64,000 nt of DNA from Ruegeria sp. ANG-S4 (GTDB lineage: Bacteria; Pseudomonadota; Alphaproteobacteria; Rhodobacterales; Rhodobacteraceae), in assembly GCF_000814005.1 (NCBI RefSeq), contig NZ_JWLK01000005.1, forward strand, positions 248,001-312,000, in the 5' to 3' direction. Below the pieces are notes generated by a model. It saw nothing but the letters and a program-made list of their open reading frames with translations, did no database searches and had not been told where the DNA came from. The translations under genes were made by a program, and so were the position numbers. Below are positions 1-8,994 of this stretch, one piece after another (positions within the stretch are counted from its first letter, which is position 1; the number at the start of each line of letters is the position of its first letter).

Positions 1-134
1 GGCAGACCTTCGATCAGCAGGTTTCCGTTGGCCAACATCCCGATCAACAGGCGGTCAATCACCTCGGTCTGGCCGATAATGGACTGTCCCATTCGGGCCT
101 TGAGATCATTTATCTGATTAAGTGCATTCATCAT
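1..134 (-). CDS. MoxR-family AAA+ ATPase, N-terminal fragment
   Basis: Only the first 44 codons lie in the window; the gene runs off the left edge. The visible protein has the amphipathic N-terminus followed by the 'IIGQTEVIDRLLIGMLANGN' stretch and 'LLIEGLP', which in MoxR ATPases directly precedes the Walker A loop. Family members are chaperone-like AAA+ ATPases, usually beside DUF58 and von Willebrand factor A proteins that would lie outside this window. Two adjacent in-frame ATG codons (132-134 and 129-131) could be the start; no strong Shine-Dalgarno sequence distinguishes them. The family call rests on this short segment only. Confidence 0.72.
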   Translation of the reverse strand, partial: MMNALNQINDLKARMGQSIIGQTEVIDRLLIGMLANGNLLIEGL

Positions 135-240
135 TCGGTCCATTCGACGTCAATTGAGAATCTGCGTGGCGAGACTGGCGTTGGCTGAAAATATTCCGTG
201 ATGACGGAATGTTAGCAGGCTTTGTTTCGCCGATCCACCG

Positions 241-1347
241 TCATATCCGCGCTGCAAGGTACTTCAGATCGGCCCTCAACTCCGGGCGGACAGAGCCGGT
301 GTTTGGGATATCCCGCAGTGTTTCCAGCCAAAGCGCAGGCGGCTGGCGCCCCGCCGCCCTGTTCCAATTCAGACCGCGCAGAATGTGTTGTGCTTCGGTC
401 TCCAGCCGGTCTGGAATGTCGAAGCCATTCAACGTTGCCCAAACGCCGCTCCAAAGCCGTCCGACGGACCAGGGGTTATAGCCACCGCCGCCCAGAACCA
501 GAAACCTTGGTGCCAAATGCATGAGCGCTGCGGCTGTTCTCCAATGGCAGTTGTTGGACAAGGCAAGACGCGACAGCGGGTCTTCGGCTACCGCATCGGC
601 CCCACATTGCAGAACAATCGCTTGCGGTCTGAACGCGTCGGTCGCGGGGAGAATGAGATGGTCGAGGATGAGCGCGAATTCGTCATCATTCAGGTTTCTT
701 CCGACAGGCAGGTTCAGCGCCGCGCCACCGGCGTCGTCGTGTAGTGCGCCGGTGAAAGGCCACCGCCGCGTCTCGTGAACCGAGATCATGCGCACGCGAC
801 CCGAACCGTGAAACGCGGCCTCGACCCCGTCGCAGTGATGGGCGTCAATGTCGACGTAGACAATTCGATCCAGCCCCATTGCCTGAAGCGTCAGTATCGC
901 CAGCACCGGGTCGTTCAGATAGCAAAACCCGTTGGCCCGATCGCGTAGGCCGTGATGGGTGCCGCCGGCAGGGTTGTACACAATACCGCCGTCACGGATC
1001 AGTTCAGCGCCCAGCATGGAACCGCCGGCAGCGGTTGCCGGTCGGCGGTACATTTCGGGAAACACGGGGTTGGACAAGGTTCCCAACCCATAATTCTCGC
1101 GTACGGCGTCGGTCACGTGTTGCGTGTCTTCAGCTTTTTGCAGTTCGGATATGTACTCCCGCGCGTGAAATGCGCTGAGCGCGCTTGGTTTGGCGCAAGG
1201 GCTGACCCGATAATTCCCGGTCGTCAGCCAGCCCAGGGCACGGCAAAGGTCGATAACGGTCGAAACGCGCGGAATTGCCAGCGGGTGTTTTGAACCATAG
1301 GTGGAGTTCCGATAGATCTCGGACCCTATGAAGACGGGCGCCTGCAT
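241..1347 (-). CDS. Histone deacetylase family protein (AcuC/acetylpolyamine deacetylase-like)
   Basis: A 368-residue arginase/deacetylase-fold enzyme that should remove acetyl groups from a lysine or polyamine substrate using a zinc ion. Visible active-site elements are the His-His pair at residues 131-132 (GGTHHG), FCYLND at 141-146, DIDAHH at 166-171 supplying zinc ligands Asp168 and His170, a third ligand Asp251 in CGADAVAEDP, and GGGGYN at 286-291. Residue 172, usually Gly in HHGDG, is Cys here. Length fits the bacterial family. It sits 3 nt downstream of the AI-2E-type permease gene on the same strand and may be cotranscribed with it, though the pairing does not reveal the substrate. 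The family is clear; the substrate is unknown. Confidence 0.9.
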   Translation of the reverse strand: MQAPVFIGSEIYRNSTYGSKHPLAIPRVSTVIDLCRALGWLTTGNYRVSPCAKPSALSAFHAREYISELQKAEDTQHVTDAVRENYGLGTLSNPVFPEMYRRPATAAGGSMLGAELIRDGGIVYNPAGGTHHGLRDRANGFCYLNDPVLAILTLQAMGLDRIVYVDIDAHHCDGVEAAFHGSGRVRMISVHETRRWPFTGALHDDAGGAALNLPVGRNLNDDEFALILDHLILPATDAFRPQAIVLQCGADAVAEDPLSRLALSNNCHWRTAAALMHLAPRFLVLGGGGYNPWSVGRLWSGVWATLNGFDIPDRLETEAQHILRGLNWNRAAGRQPPALWLETLRDIPNTGSVRPELRADLKYLAARI

Positions 1348-1350
1348 CGC

Positions 1351-2436
1351 TCAAAGGGTAGTTTTTGGCCTGTTGTCATCACCCAGACGACCGTCCAGGG
1401 ACATCAGAATAGCCACCGGCCTGAGTGCCGGGATGTGGCTGAAAATGATCAGGATGCAAACCGTCAACGGAACGCTCAGGAACGCGCCGATCAATCCCCA
1501 CACCGTGGTCCAAAAGGTCAGGGCAAGGATGACCAGAAAGGTCGACATATTCAGCGACCGACCCAGCATCGCGGGGTCCAGAAAGTTGCCGATCAGGAAC
1601 TGTATCGTTCCGCAACCCAGAACAATGATCAGGAACGGGCCGATGGTTTCGAACTGCACGAGGGCAATCAAAGCAGGGAACAGAACCGCGATGATCGACC
1701 CGATTGAGGGGATGAAGTTCAGTGCAAAGGTCAGCACTGCCCACGTTTCGGCATATTCAAGGCCCAGAACGCGAAAAACGGTATAGCTGATGCCAGCCGT
1801 AGTCAGACTTATAAAGGTTTTGACACCAACATACCGCTGCAAGCTGTAAGAGATCGCGTCCAACACCGATGCAAATTCGCTGCCAAGCTGCGGGTTGCCC
1901 GCCGCCAGCTGGATTTTCTTTCGAAAGGCGAGACGCTCGGCCATCAGAAACGCGACATACAGGCTGATCAGGAAGAATTGATTAAGCAGCGATGTCGCGC
2001 TGCCCAGCAAAACACGCGCCACGTAGGACATATCGATACTGACGAGATTGTCGCGAATGAAGGTTGTCACATCGTTGCCCACCAGCCCGGTGATGCGGTT
2101 TACCGCGCCGTCGAACTGGTTTTCATAAGTATTGATGGACCGGGCGAATTGCGTGGCCTGGCTGCCCAATATGTACATGATCATGAACAAGCCGGCCAAA
2201 ACCACTGTGACGCCAGCGATGTTCGCCAACCAGACCGGCATTCGAGTCAATGAGACGACCCGGTCGCTGAGTGCCATGATCAATACGTTGACCAGCAGTG
2301 CCATCGTCAATGGGATCAGAAATCTGGCACCCGCATAAAGCCCGAGAACGACCAATGTGGCGACAATTGCGATGTCGCGCAGCACCGACAGTTTGAGGCG
2401 CGGTTTAGCCTGATTGTCTTGCAACTCGGACGGCAT
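1351..2436 (-). CDS. AI-2E family transporter (PerM-like membrane protein)
   Basis: A 361-residue polytopic protein of the PerM/YdiK/TqsA family. It shows two N-terminal membrane helices (IAIVATLVVLGLYAG, then the IPLTMALLVNVLIMAL segment), a third around IAGVTVVLAGLFMIMYI, a soluble amphipathic middle, and a C-terminal block of closely spaced helices typical of the family. Some members export quorum signals or ions; many have no assigned substrate. The reading frame extends upstream to 2586, but I place the start at the ATG at 2436 because the extra 50 residues are polar and unlike the family. It is divergent from the YihY-like gene, leaving about 170 nt for two promoters. Confidence 0.85.
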   Translation of the reverse strand: MPSELQDNQAKPRLKLSVLRDIAIVATLVVLGLYAGARFLIPLTMALLVNVLIMALSDRVVSLTRMPVWLANIAGVTVVLAGLFMIMYILGSQATQFARSINTYENQFDGAVNRITGLVGNDVTTFIRDNLVSIDMSYVARVLLGSATSLLNQFFLISLYVAFLMAERLAFRKKIQLAAGNPQLGSEFASVLDAISYSLQRYVGVKTFISLTTAGISYTVFRVLGLEYAETWAVLTFALNFIPSIGSIIAVLFPALIALVQFETIGPFLIIVLGCGTIQFLIGNFLDPAMLGRSLNMSTFLVILALTFWTTVWGLIGAFLSVPLTVCILIIFSHIPALRPVAILMSLDGRLGDDNRPKTTL

Positions 2437-2606
2437 GGGCTGACCCTGATCGACCTCGCCGACCCGTTCCGGCCCGGCGTTCCTGTCGGCGATCCTGCAC
2501 GGGATAGGGGGATTGTGCAATCCGCTCAGCCGGTTATGGAGGGAAATTAACCACTTGTTTGGGATTGGTTGTTCTGTCTGCCACAAAGGCCGGATAGGCT
2601 ACGGGG

Positions 2607-3479
2607 ATGAGACTCGGCGCGATTCTGGTGAATAATCGATTTCTGCGCGGCCTGTGGTTGGCCCTGACGCGGTTCAACGACAAGAATGCATTCGTCATGA
2701 GCAGCCATGTCGCCATGTCGCTTATGATGGCGCTTTTTCCATTTGTCCTGTTCACCGTTGCACTGGCGGGTGCGCTGTCTCAGGGGTATGTGACCGACGA
2801 GTTGATCGAACTTATCTTCGGCGCGTGGCCCAAGGACGTTGCCGAACCCATCGTTAAGGAACTGCGCGCAGTGCTTGAGGGCGCCGGGTCCGGCGTAATC
2901 ACATTGGGCGGTTTGCTTGCAATCTATTTTGCGTCCAACGGGGTCGCCGCCGTACGCAAGGCGATGACGCAGGCCTACCATGATCAGGACACCTGGCCGT
3001 TCTGGAAAGCCCGGCTGCTGTGTTTTGCATTGGTGATTGCGGGCGGTGCCGGCATTCTCGCCATTGCTGCGGTCGAAGTTGTTTTGCCCGTTTACACGCG
3101 GTTGGTTTCTGAAAAAACGGCGGTCGACGTTGGTGGCTGGCTGTCTGTAGACCGGTTGCGTTGGACCTTCACGGTCGCGGTTCCGGCCGGTACGGTGATC
3201 ATTGCCCACCTTGTTTTGCCAACGCGGCGACACAAGCTGACGCAAATTTTGCCGGGCGTTGTTCTGACGCTCGCTCTCTGGGCGGCGGGTGGCTGGGCGT
3301 TTTCGGTCTATATTGCGCAATTTGCAACATACAGCGCCACGTATGCAGGGCTGGCAGGGGCGATGGCTGCGTTGATCTTTCTATATCTATGCTCGGCCAT
3401 GTTGATCCTCGGGGCCGAATACAACGGCGCACTGATTGATCTCGCCAGTCAGTCGAACCCGGAAAGCGGCGCTGAATGA
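2607..3479 (+). CDS. YihY/virulence factor BrkB family membrane protein
   Basis: A 290-residue integral membrane protein with about six helices, of the YihY/BrkB family, once misnamed ribonuclease BN. Recognisable features are the amphipathic N-terminus, the helix around VAMSLMMALFPFVLFTVAL, the LGGLLAIYFASNGVAAVRKAMTQAY segment and the C-terminal AGLAGAMAALIFLYLCSAMLILGAEYN block. The biochemical role of the family is unsettled. The stop codon overlaps the start of the following octaheme cytochrome gene in an ATGA arrangement, so the two are translationally coupled. That suggests an envelope function connected with the cytochrome, which is inference. Confidence 0.88.
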   Translation: MRLGAILVNNRFLRGLWLALTRFNDKNAFVMSSHVAMSLMMALFPFVLFTVALAGALSQGYVTDELIELIFGAWPKDVAEPIVKELRAVLEGAGSGVITLGGLLAIYFASNGVAAVRKAMTQAYHDQDTWPFWKARLLCFALVIAGGAGILAIAAVEVVLPVYTRLVSEKTAVDVGGWLSVDRLRWTFTVAVPAGTVIIAHLVLPTRRHKLTQILPGVVLTLALWAAGGWAFSVYIAQFATYSATYAGLAGAMAALIFLYLCSAMLILGAEYNGALIDLASQSNPESGAE

Positions 3480-5380
3480 AGGGCTGGTTTGGAAGTCTGT
3501 TGCTGACCTTCGCGTTGCTGGCGCAGGCCGGGCAGGCACAGGATTATGTCGGGTCGGACACATGTGTTGCATGCCATCAGGACGAAGCGGCGGATTGGGC
3601 CGGTTCGCATCATGCGCTGGCGTGGACCAACGTGGACGCCGGGCACGTTCTGGCAGATTTCGATAACACAGGTTTCGACCACGACGGCATGTCCGTTTCG
3701 TTTCTCAAACAAAACGGGTCCTTGCTGGCCGACGTAACTGAAAAGGATGGGGTCACCACCCGATACCCGGTTCATTCGGTTGTGGGCATATCGCCGCTTC
3801 AACAATACCTCTTTGAAACCGAACCCGGCCGATTGCAGAGTTTTGACGTTGTCTGGGATACGGAAAACGAGCGTTGGTTTCACCTCTATCCGGATCAGGA
3901 CCTGCCGCCGGATGATGGGTTGCACTGGTCCGGGCCTTACAAGAACTGGAACGCACGTTGCGCAGAATGCCATGCGACCGGGTTCATAAAGAACTATGAC
4001 TCGGTAACACGCAGGTATTCGTCGACACAGTCTGAAATCGGCGTCGGGTGCGAGGCATGCCACGGCCCCGGATCGGCGCATATCGAATGGACGACTGGCA
4101 AGGAACTGGACGATGGGCTGAACGAGTTTGGTTTTTTGATGAGTTGGGGCAGGGGGGATACGGAGGCCGAGATCCAGCAATGTGCCGGATGCCATTCCCG
4201 GCGTGAGGCATTCGGCGATGGCAATCCGCTGCCGGGAACGCCTTACCATGATGCATACAATCTCGCCGTACTCAGGCCGGGTCTCTACCATCCTGACGGG
4301 CAGATTCTGGACGAGGTTTATGTCTATGGCTCGTTCCTGCAGTCTAAGATGTACGACAAGGGCGTGGGATGCATGGACTGCCACGAACCACACAGGGCCG
4401 AACTGCGTGCCGAGGGGAACGGAGTGTGCACGCAGTGCCATTCGCCAGGGGGCAACCCGGACTTTCCGACATTGAAACTTGTGGATTATGACACGCCCCA
4501 ACATCATCACCATGCCGAGGGTTCGGACGGCGCGCAGTGCAAAAGTTGCCACATGATCGAACGCGTCTACATGGGCGTGGACGGACGCCATGATCACAGT
4601 TTCCGCGTGCCGCGCCCTGATCTGGGACTGGACGAAGATGCTTGCACAGACTGCCATACAGATCAGAATCAGGATTGGGCGGCCCGTGCGATTGAGCGCT
4701 GGTTTCCTGAGTCGGATCACCGCGGTGTGCACTTCAGTGCCGCGTTCCAGGCCGCCTCGACGGGGCTATTGCAGGATCCTGCGGCGTTGATGTCCATCGC
4801 TGAGAATCCCGAATTCGCGGGGATTATTCGGGCCACAGCCCTTTATCTGCTTCAGAACTTTGAATCCCCCGAGGTGGCTTCTTTGCTCGCGGCCAGTCTT
4901 TCTGATCCCGATCCGTTGGTCCGTGCCAACGCGGTGGCCTTGCAGGGGGCAGCCCCAATACCGGATCGAATTGCTCGGCTGGAACCTTTGTTGTCAGACC
5001 CGTCGCGCAACGTTCGCTTGGCGGCGGCCAAAGAGTTTCTGTTGATCCCGCCAAACGCCCTGACACCAGATCAAAGACCCCAAGTGCAGCAGGCCGTAAC
5101 CGACTGGCAACGCAGCACGTCACATCGGCTGGATTTCCCTGAAACCCATTTGGTTTTGGGCGGCTTGGCCCTGTCGTTGCGCAATGCGCAGGCTGCCGAA
5201 GGCGCGTTCCGCGAAGTGGTCGCGCTTGACCCACAACGCGCCGAGGCGTGGCCGATGATTGTTCAGCTGGCCCACATAAACCGAGGCCCCCAGGCGGCGG
5301 TCGAGGCGCTGGGCGAGGGGTTGTCCATCCTTCCGGACGATCCCAACCTTAACCAATTGGCACGGCAATACGGTCGCTAA
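3476..5380 (+). CDS. Octaheme c-type cytochrome with HEAT and TPR repeats
   Basis: A 634-residue exported protein. A Sec signal peptide spans about residues 1-22. Eight CXXCH heme motifs begin at residues 30, 162, 192, 236, 299, 318, 355 and 390, so the N-terminal 400 residues form a multiheme module of the cytochrome c554/DmsE-like superfamily. Residues 410-540 look like HEAT repeats (LLAASLSDPDPLVRANAVAL, then LLSDPSRNVRLAAAKEFLL), and the last 80 residues look like TPR motifs. It probably acts in the periplasm as an electron carrier or a cytochrome-type oxidoreductase that docks a partner through the repeats. It overlaps the upstream YihY-like gene by 4 nt. I cannot assign a substrate, and nothing marks it as hydroxylamine oxidoreductase. 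Confidence 0.85.
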   Translation: MKGWFGSLLLTFALLAQAGQAQDYVGSDTCVACHQDEAADWAGSHHALAWTNVDAGHVLADFDNTGFDHDGMSVSFLKQNGSLLADVTEKDGVTTRYPVHSVVGISPLQQYLFETEPGRLQSFDVVWDTENERWFHLYPDQDLPPDDGLHWSGPYKNWNARCAECHATGFIKNYDSVTRRYSSTQSEIGVGCEACHGPGSAHIEWTTGKELDDGLNEFGFLMSWGRGDTEAEIQQCAGCHSRREAFGDGNPLPGTPYHDAYNLAVLRPGLYHPDGQILDEVYVYGSFLQSKMYDKGVGCMDCHEPHRAELRAEGNGVCTQCHSPGGNPDFPTLKLVDYDTPQHHHHAEGSDGAQCKSCHMIERVYMGVDGRHDHSFRVPRPDLGLDEDACTDCHTDQNQDWAARAIERWFPESDHRGVHFSAAFQAASTGLLQDPAALMSIAENPEFAGIIRATALYLLQNFESPEVASLLAASLSDPDPLVRANAVALQGAAPIPDRIARLEPLLSDPSRNVRLAAAKEFLLIPPNALTPDQRPQVQQAVTDWQRSTSHRLDFPETHLVLGGLALSLRNAQAAEGAFREVVALDPQRAEAWPMIVQLAHINRGPQAAVEALGEGLSILPDDPNLNQLARQYGR

Positions 5381-5467
5381 ATCGGCATCGAACAGACCGA
5401 ATTGCGCCACGTTACCGGCGAAATTGCAGGCTATGCCGATGGTATTCGAGTTATCTGTTGGTGTCTT

Positions 5468-5662
5468 ATGCCGGAACGTTTCGCCACTAAAGTCCAACCC
5501 CTGGCCGGCTCACGCAAGGCCAGCCTTGATGAGCGGATTGCCGAACTGCGATCCAAAAAACCCGTGGATCTGAACCACGGAGAGGCGCTGATGCTGCAAG
5601 GCATGGCATCGTCCTCGCTGCGCCAACAGCGTATTTCCGGCAACAAGCTGCACTGGGACTAG
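5468..5662 (+). CDS. Small conserved-looking hypothetical protein (64 aa)
   Basis: A short reading frame between the octaheme cytochrome and rlmE. I use the ATG at 5468 (MPERFATKVQPLAG) rather than the upstream start at 5402, because codon usage becomes GC3-rich only from there. The product is basic and hydrophilic, with a predicted helix (SLDERIAELRSKK) and a C-terminus ending in a Gly-Asn-Lys-Leu-His-Trp-Asp segment. It has no signal peptide or membrane helix. It ends 3 nt before the stop of rlmE on the opposite strand. I recognise no family, and it could be a spurious frame. Confidence 0.5.
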   Translation: MPERFATKVQPLAGSRKASLDERIAELRSKKPVDLNHGEALMLQGMASSSLRQQRISGNKLHWD

Positions 5663-5665
5663 GCG

Positions 5666-6382
5666 CTACCCGCGAAATCCGGTGGCAACGACGAACTTTT
5701 CGGAACTGTCCGACCGGGATGCGGGAGGTTTCACATTCGCCACTTTGGTGAACTTCTGCTTGAGCAGCTTTTGCAGGTCGCCCTCAGCCCCGCCCGCCAG
5801 AACCTTGGCGACGAATGTCCCGCCTTCTTCCAGAACGTCGAAGGCGAAATAGGCAGCTGTTTCACAAAGGGCCATGATGCGCAAATGATCTGTCTGTTTA
5901 TGACCCGAGGACGCAGCGGCCATGTCAGACATCACGACATCAGCCTTGCCACCCAGCCAGTCTTTCACCTTCTGATCGGCGTCATCTTCCATGAAATCCA
6001 GCTGGTGAATCTCGGCCCCTGCGACGGGCTCGACCTCTTGCAGATCGACACCCAGAACCGTCCCGATGCGCTTACCGCTTTTCTCGCCCAACGCGTTCAC
6101 ACGCTTGACGGCGACTTGCAGCCAGCCACCCGGCGCACACCCCAGGTCAACTACACGCGCACCGGGGACCAGAAAGCGAAATTTCTCATCCAGTTCCAGT
6201 ATCTTGAAGGCAGCACGCCCGCGATACCCTTCAACCTGCGCGCGCTTCACATATGGATCGTTCAACTGCCGCTCGAGCCAGCGGGTCGAGCTGAGCTTGC
6301 GCCCACGCGCAGTTTTCACCTTGACCTTCAGGTCGCGCTGCCCGCGGCCTGAGGTGTTCTTTCCACTCGGTGTCTTCGCCAT
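5666..6382 (-). CDS. rlmE: 23S rRNA (uridine-2'-O)-methyltransferase RlmE/FtsJ
   Basis: A 238-residue SAM-dependent methyltransferase expected to methylate the 2'-O of a uridine in the A loop of 23S rRNA within the 50S subunit. The Rossmann SAM-binding motif [11 protein letters not shown] lies at residues 77-87. The K-D-K-E catalytic tetrad of the family is visible as Lys60, Asp153, Lys193 and Glu228. A basic, low-complexity N-terminus of about 35 residues precedes the domain, making the protein roughly 30 residues longer than the E. coli enzyme. The start codon overlaps the stop codon of the upstream Ppx/GppA gene by one base, so the pair forms an operon. Alphaproteobacterial genomes often pair these genes. 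Confidence 0.95.
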   Translation of the reverse strand: MAKTPSGKNTSGRGQRDLKVKVKTARGRKLSSTRWLERQLNDPYVKRAQVEGYRGRAAFKILELDEKFRFLVPGARVVDLGCAPGGWLQVAVKRVNALGEKSGKRIGTVLGVDLQEVEPVAGAEIHQLDFMEDDADQKVKDWLGGKADVVMSDMAAASSGHKQTDHLRIMALCETAAYFAFDVLEEGGTFVAKVLAGGAEGDLQKLLKQKFTKVANVKPPASRSDSSEKFVVATGFRG

Positions 6383-7494
6383 CAGAACGGTCCGTCTTCC
6401 AATACACCGTCCGCGCTCATCTGGGCATACAGCAAACCCTCGCGCAGCCCCCGGTCCGCCACGGAAAGGCGGTCGGTGGGCCAGCAGCGCAGCAGCGCCT
6501 GCAAAATGGCCGAGCCGGACATGATCAGGGCCTGCCGGTCATCGCCAATGCGAGGGTCCCGGCGTCGCCCGTGAGGGCCGAGTTCTAGATAGCCTCGTAT
6601 CACTTTGTCAATCTGATCGCTGGTCATGCGCAGCCCGTCCACCTTGGTCCGGTCATAGCGCTTGAGCCCCAGATGCGAGGCCGCCACTGTGGTGACGGTG
6701 CCGCTGGTGCCGACGATCTGGAACCCCTCGCGGGCCTGTTCGTCCTTGTAGGGTGCAAAATCGGCAAGATTTTCCTCGAAAAACCAGCTCATTAACGCAA
6801 ACCGCGCGGCATCGTCTTCGACGTCGTTGAACTGATCCCGCAAGGTGGCGACACCCAAAGGCACGCTGATCCAGTCGACAACTTTCGCCGCTGGGAAGGG
6901 GCTGTCCGAGGTGTGAAACCCGTTGTGCAGCCGCATAATTGCGGCGGGACGGTCGCGGCGGGGAACAGAGGAAATGTCTATCCAGACCAACTCGGTCGAG
7001 CCGCCGCCGATATCGACGACCAGCAATTGCTCGGTCTTGGTGGACACCAATGGCGCGCAGGAGATGACGGCCAGGCGGGCTTCTTCCTCGGGCTGGATTA
7101 TCTCAAGCGTCAGACCGGTTTCGCGTTTGACCTGCCGGATGAAGTCGCGCGAGTTCTTGGCGCGGCGGCACGCCTCAGTCGCGATCAACCGCATACGCCT
7201 GACCTTATTGCGCTTGAGTTTTTGCTGACAAATCCGCAGTGCCTGAACGGTGCGCGCCATGGATGCCCGCGACAGCCGCCCGGTGCGTTCCAAACCGGCA
7301 CCCAATTGCACCGACTTGGAGAAGCTGTCCACCACATGGAACCCGCTGCCCTTGGGCTGGGCTATCAACATGCGGCAGCTATTTGTCCCCAGATCCAGTG
7401 CCGCATACAAAGCATCCGGATCGGGTCTTGCCGGCGCGGGGCTTTCGACCGCTTTCGGGAACGCGCCCGCACCCTTGGGACGCTTGGGCGCCAT
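6382..7494 (-). CDS. Ppx/GppA family exopolyphosphatase/pppGpp phosphohydrolase
   Basis: A 370-residue ASKHA-fold phosphatase predicted to hydrolyse polyphosphate or pppGpp. The phosphate-1 motif appears as [13 protein letters not shown] near residues 31-43, and a second phosphate-binding loop as [12 protein letters not shown] chose the ATG at 7494 over the in-frame ATG at 7530 because GGAGGG lies 8 nt upstream of it. The protein matches the single-domain short form and lacks the C-terminal HD-like domain of long Ppx/GppA proteins. It is translationally coupled to rlmE. PPK2 is encoded 3 kb away, which fits a polyphosphate role, but sequence cannot separate Ppx from GppA activity. Confidence 0.9.
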   Translation of the reverse strand: MAPKRPKGAGAFPKAVESPAPARPDPDALYAALDLGTNSCRMLIAQPKGSGFHVVDSFSKSVQLGAGLERTGRLSRASMARTVQALRICQQKLKRNKVRRMRLIATEACRRAKNSRDFIRQVKRETGLTLEIIQPEEEARLAVISCAPLVSTKTEQLLVVDIGGGSTELVWIDISSVPRRDRPAAIMRLHNGFHTSDSPFPAAKVVDWISVPLGVATLRDQFNDVEDDAARFALMSWFFEENLADFAPYKDEQAREGFQIVGTSGTVTTVAASHLGLKRYDRTKVDGLRMTSDQIDKVIRGYLELGPHGRRRDPRIGDDRQALIMSGSAILQALLRCWPTDRLSVADRGLREGLLYAQMSADGVLEDGPF

Positions 7495-7735
7495 CGTAAC
7501 GCCCTCCGATTTTCGAGTTACCCCGACCATAGGTCGCGCAATTCAATCACGCAAGATGCTCATTAAGGTCATTAGAATTTTGATGTTCGGATTCGGGGCA
7601 GGGGGCGATACAAGCTGCGACATCCCGTTGTGGTCAAAAACGTCGCTGCAAATGCGTCGTGTGTCGAAAATCGACTGACTTGATCCCACATACACGTTTA
7701 GAACCGCTCCATCTGGCTAGGAGGAATCAACAGCG

Positions 7736-8032
7736 ATGCCTGACGTCACCATTGTTTACTGGCGCGACATTCCCGCTCAGGTCATTGTCGGCAAAGGCCG
7801 TCGGGGCGCAAAGCGGCAGCTGGAAGAACGGTTTGAACAAGCCATCGACCGCGCCGCCATGAAGGTGAATGCCAAGGACAGTGATGCCTATCTGGCCGAA
7901 TGGCGCAAAGCCGATCCTTTCGCGGTTGAGGGCGATCCGTCCGAAATTGCCGAGGCGGAAGCCGTGCGTCTGGAAACGGAATACGATCAGGACCGTATCA
8001 AGGCTCTGATCGCCAATGACGGTTGGGCATGA
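7736..8032 (+). CDS. Small 'virulence factor'-family protein of a one-carbon operon
   Basis: A 98-residue soluble protein (MPDVTIVYWRDIPAQVIVGK...) matching what I know of the conserved roseobacter 'Virulence_fact' family. That name is historical and gives no function. The protein has a beta-rich N-terminus and a charged helical C-terminus with no signal peptide or metal motif. An AGGAGG ribosome-binding site lies 11 nt before the ATG. It is the first gene of a three-gene operon with a methylenetetrahydrofolate reductase-like and a methyltetrahydrofolate methyltransferase-like protein. A link to corrinoid or folate one-carbon metabolism is therefore likely by context. Confidence 0.72.
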   Translation: MPDVTIVYWRDIPAQVIVGKGRRGAKRQLEERFEQAIDRAAMKVNAKDSDAYLAEWRKADPFAVEGDPSEIAEAEAVRLETEYDQDRIKALIANDGWA

Positions 8033-8058
8033 GCCCGAGACAGCTATGGGAGGCCGCA

Positions 8059-8985
8059 ATGGCTTTGCTGAACTTCAAGAAACGTGATGCGGTCGAAAAC
8101 GGGCCGGTCAATCCGACCGTCGAAGCCTTTTTGCAAGGCTATTCGATCGAGGTGATGCCCCGCACCGCCGAAAAGGTCGAAGATTTCCGCGCGCTGCTGC
8201 CCGAAGGCACCCGCGTCTACATCGCCCATATCGAGGGCACGCCGATCGAAGACATGGTCAAGACCGCCAAGCGCATCGCGGCCGAAGGTTATCCGGTCAT
8301 GCCGCACTTCCCGGCGCGGATCATCAAGGATGCGGCGACGCTGGAAAACTGGATTTCCATGTATCAGGGCGAAGCGGGCGTTGAGCAGGCGCTGTTGCTG
8401 GCTGGCGGCGTTGATAAACCGCACGGAGACTTTGACAGCTCGATGCAACTGCTGGAAAGTGGTCTGTTCGACAAGGCGGGTTTTAAGCGCCTGCACGTGG
8501 CCGGTCATCCCGAGGGCAACAAGGACATTGATCCCGACGGTTCGACCAAGAACGTGGATGATGCGCTGCGCTGGAAACAGAAGTTCAGCGAAACCACCGA
8601 TGCAGAAATGGCGCTGGCCACTCAGTTTGCATTTGACGCCAAGCCGATTATCGCGTGGGCGGACAGCCTGAAAGAGGCTGGTATTGATCTGCCGATCCAT
8701 ATCGGCATCGCAGGCCCGGCCAAACTGCAGACCCTGATCAAATTCGCCATCGCCTGCGGCGTCGGCCCATCGCTGAAGGTTCTGCAAAAGCGCGCGATGG
8801 ATGTGTCCAAGCTGTTGCTGCCGTATGAGCCGACAGATGTGATCACCGAACTGGCCAATCACAAGGCGGCCAACCCGGACTTCAACATCACCAACGTCCA
8901 CTTCTTCCCGCTGGGCGGGATCAAGACCAACGCCAACTGGGCGATCAATAATGGCGGCGCCTCGGCGAAGCCAGCCAATGCTTAA
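8059..8985 (+). CDS. Methylenetetrahydrofolate reductase-like protein
   Basis: A 308-residue TIM-barrel protein of the methylenetetrahydrofolate reductase (MetF) family, expected to interconvert 5,10-methylene- and 5-methyl-tetrahydrofolate with FAD. Family segments include the N-terminal SIEVMPRTAEKVEDF, where MetF has its Glu-rich first strand, VMPHFPARII, LLLAGGVDKPHGDF, and VAGHPEGNKDID. I place the start at the ATG at 8059, which has GGGAGG 5-6 nt upstream, rather than the in-frame start at 8023. It lies between the small protein and the methyltetrahydrofolate methyltransferase gene. It probably oxidises or supplies methyl-THF for demethylation of a methylated compound, not only for methionine synthesis; the direction is inferred from context. 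Confidence 0.85.
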   Translation: MALLNFKKRDAVENGPVNPTVEAFLQGYSIEVMPRTAEKVEDFRALLPEGTRVYIAHIEGTPIEDMVKTAKRIAAEGYPVMPHFPARIIKDAATLENWISMYQGEAGVEQALLLAGGVDKPHGDFDSSMQLLESGLFDKAGFKRLHVAGHPEGNKDIDPDGSTKNVDDALRWKQKFSETTDAEMALATQFAFDAKPIIAWADSLKEAGIDLPIHIGIAGPAKLQTLIKFAIACGVGPSLKVLQKRAMDVSKLLLPYEPTDVITELANHKAANPDFNITNVHFFPLGGIKTNANWAINNGGASAKPANA

Positions 8986-8994
8986 GGAACGGAC

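Noticed and set aside
3449..4732. A 427-codon minus-strand frame
   Set aside because: It is a shadow of the octaheme cytochrome gene, which has eight heme motifs in the plus frame.
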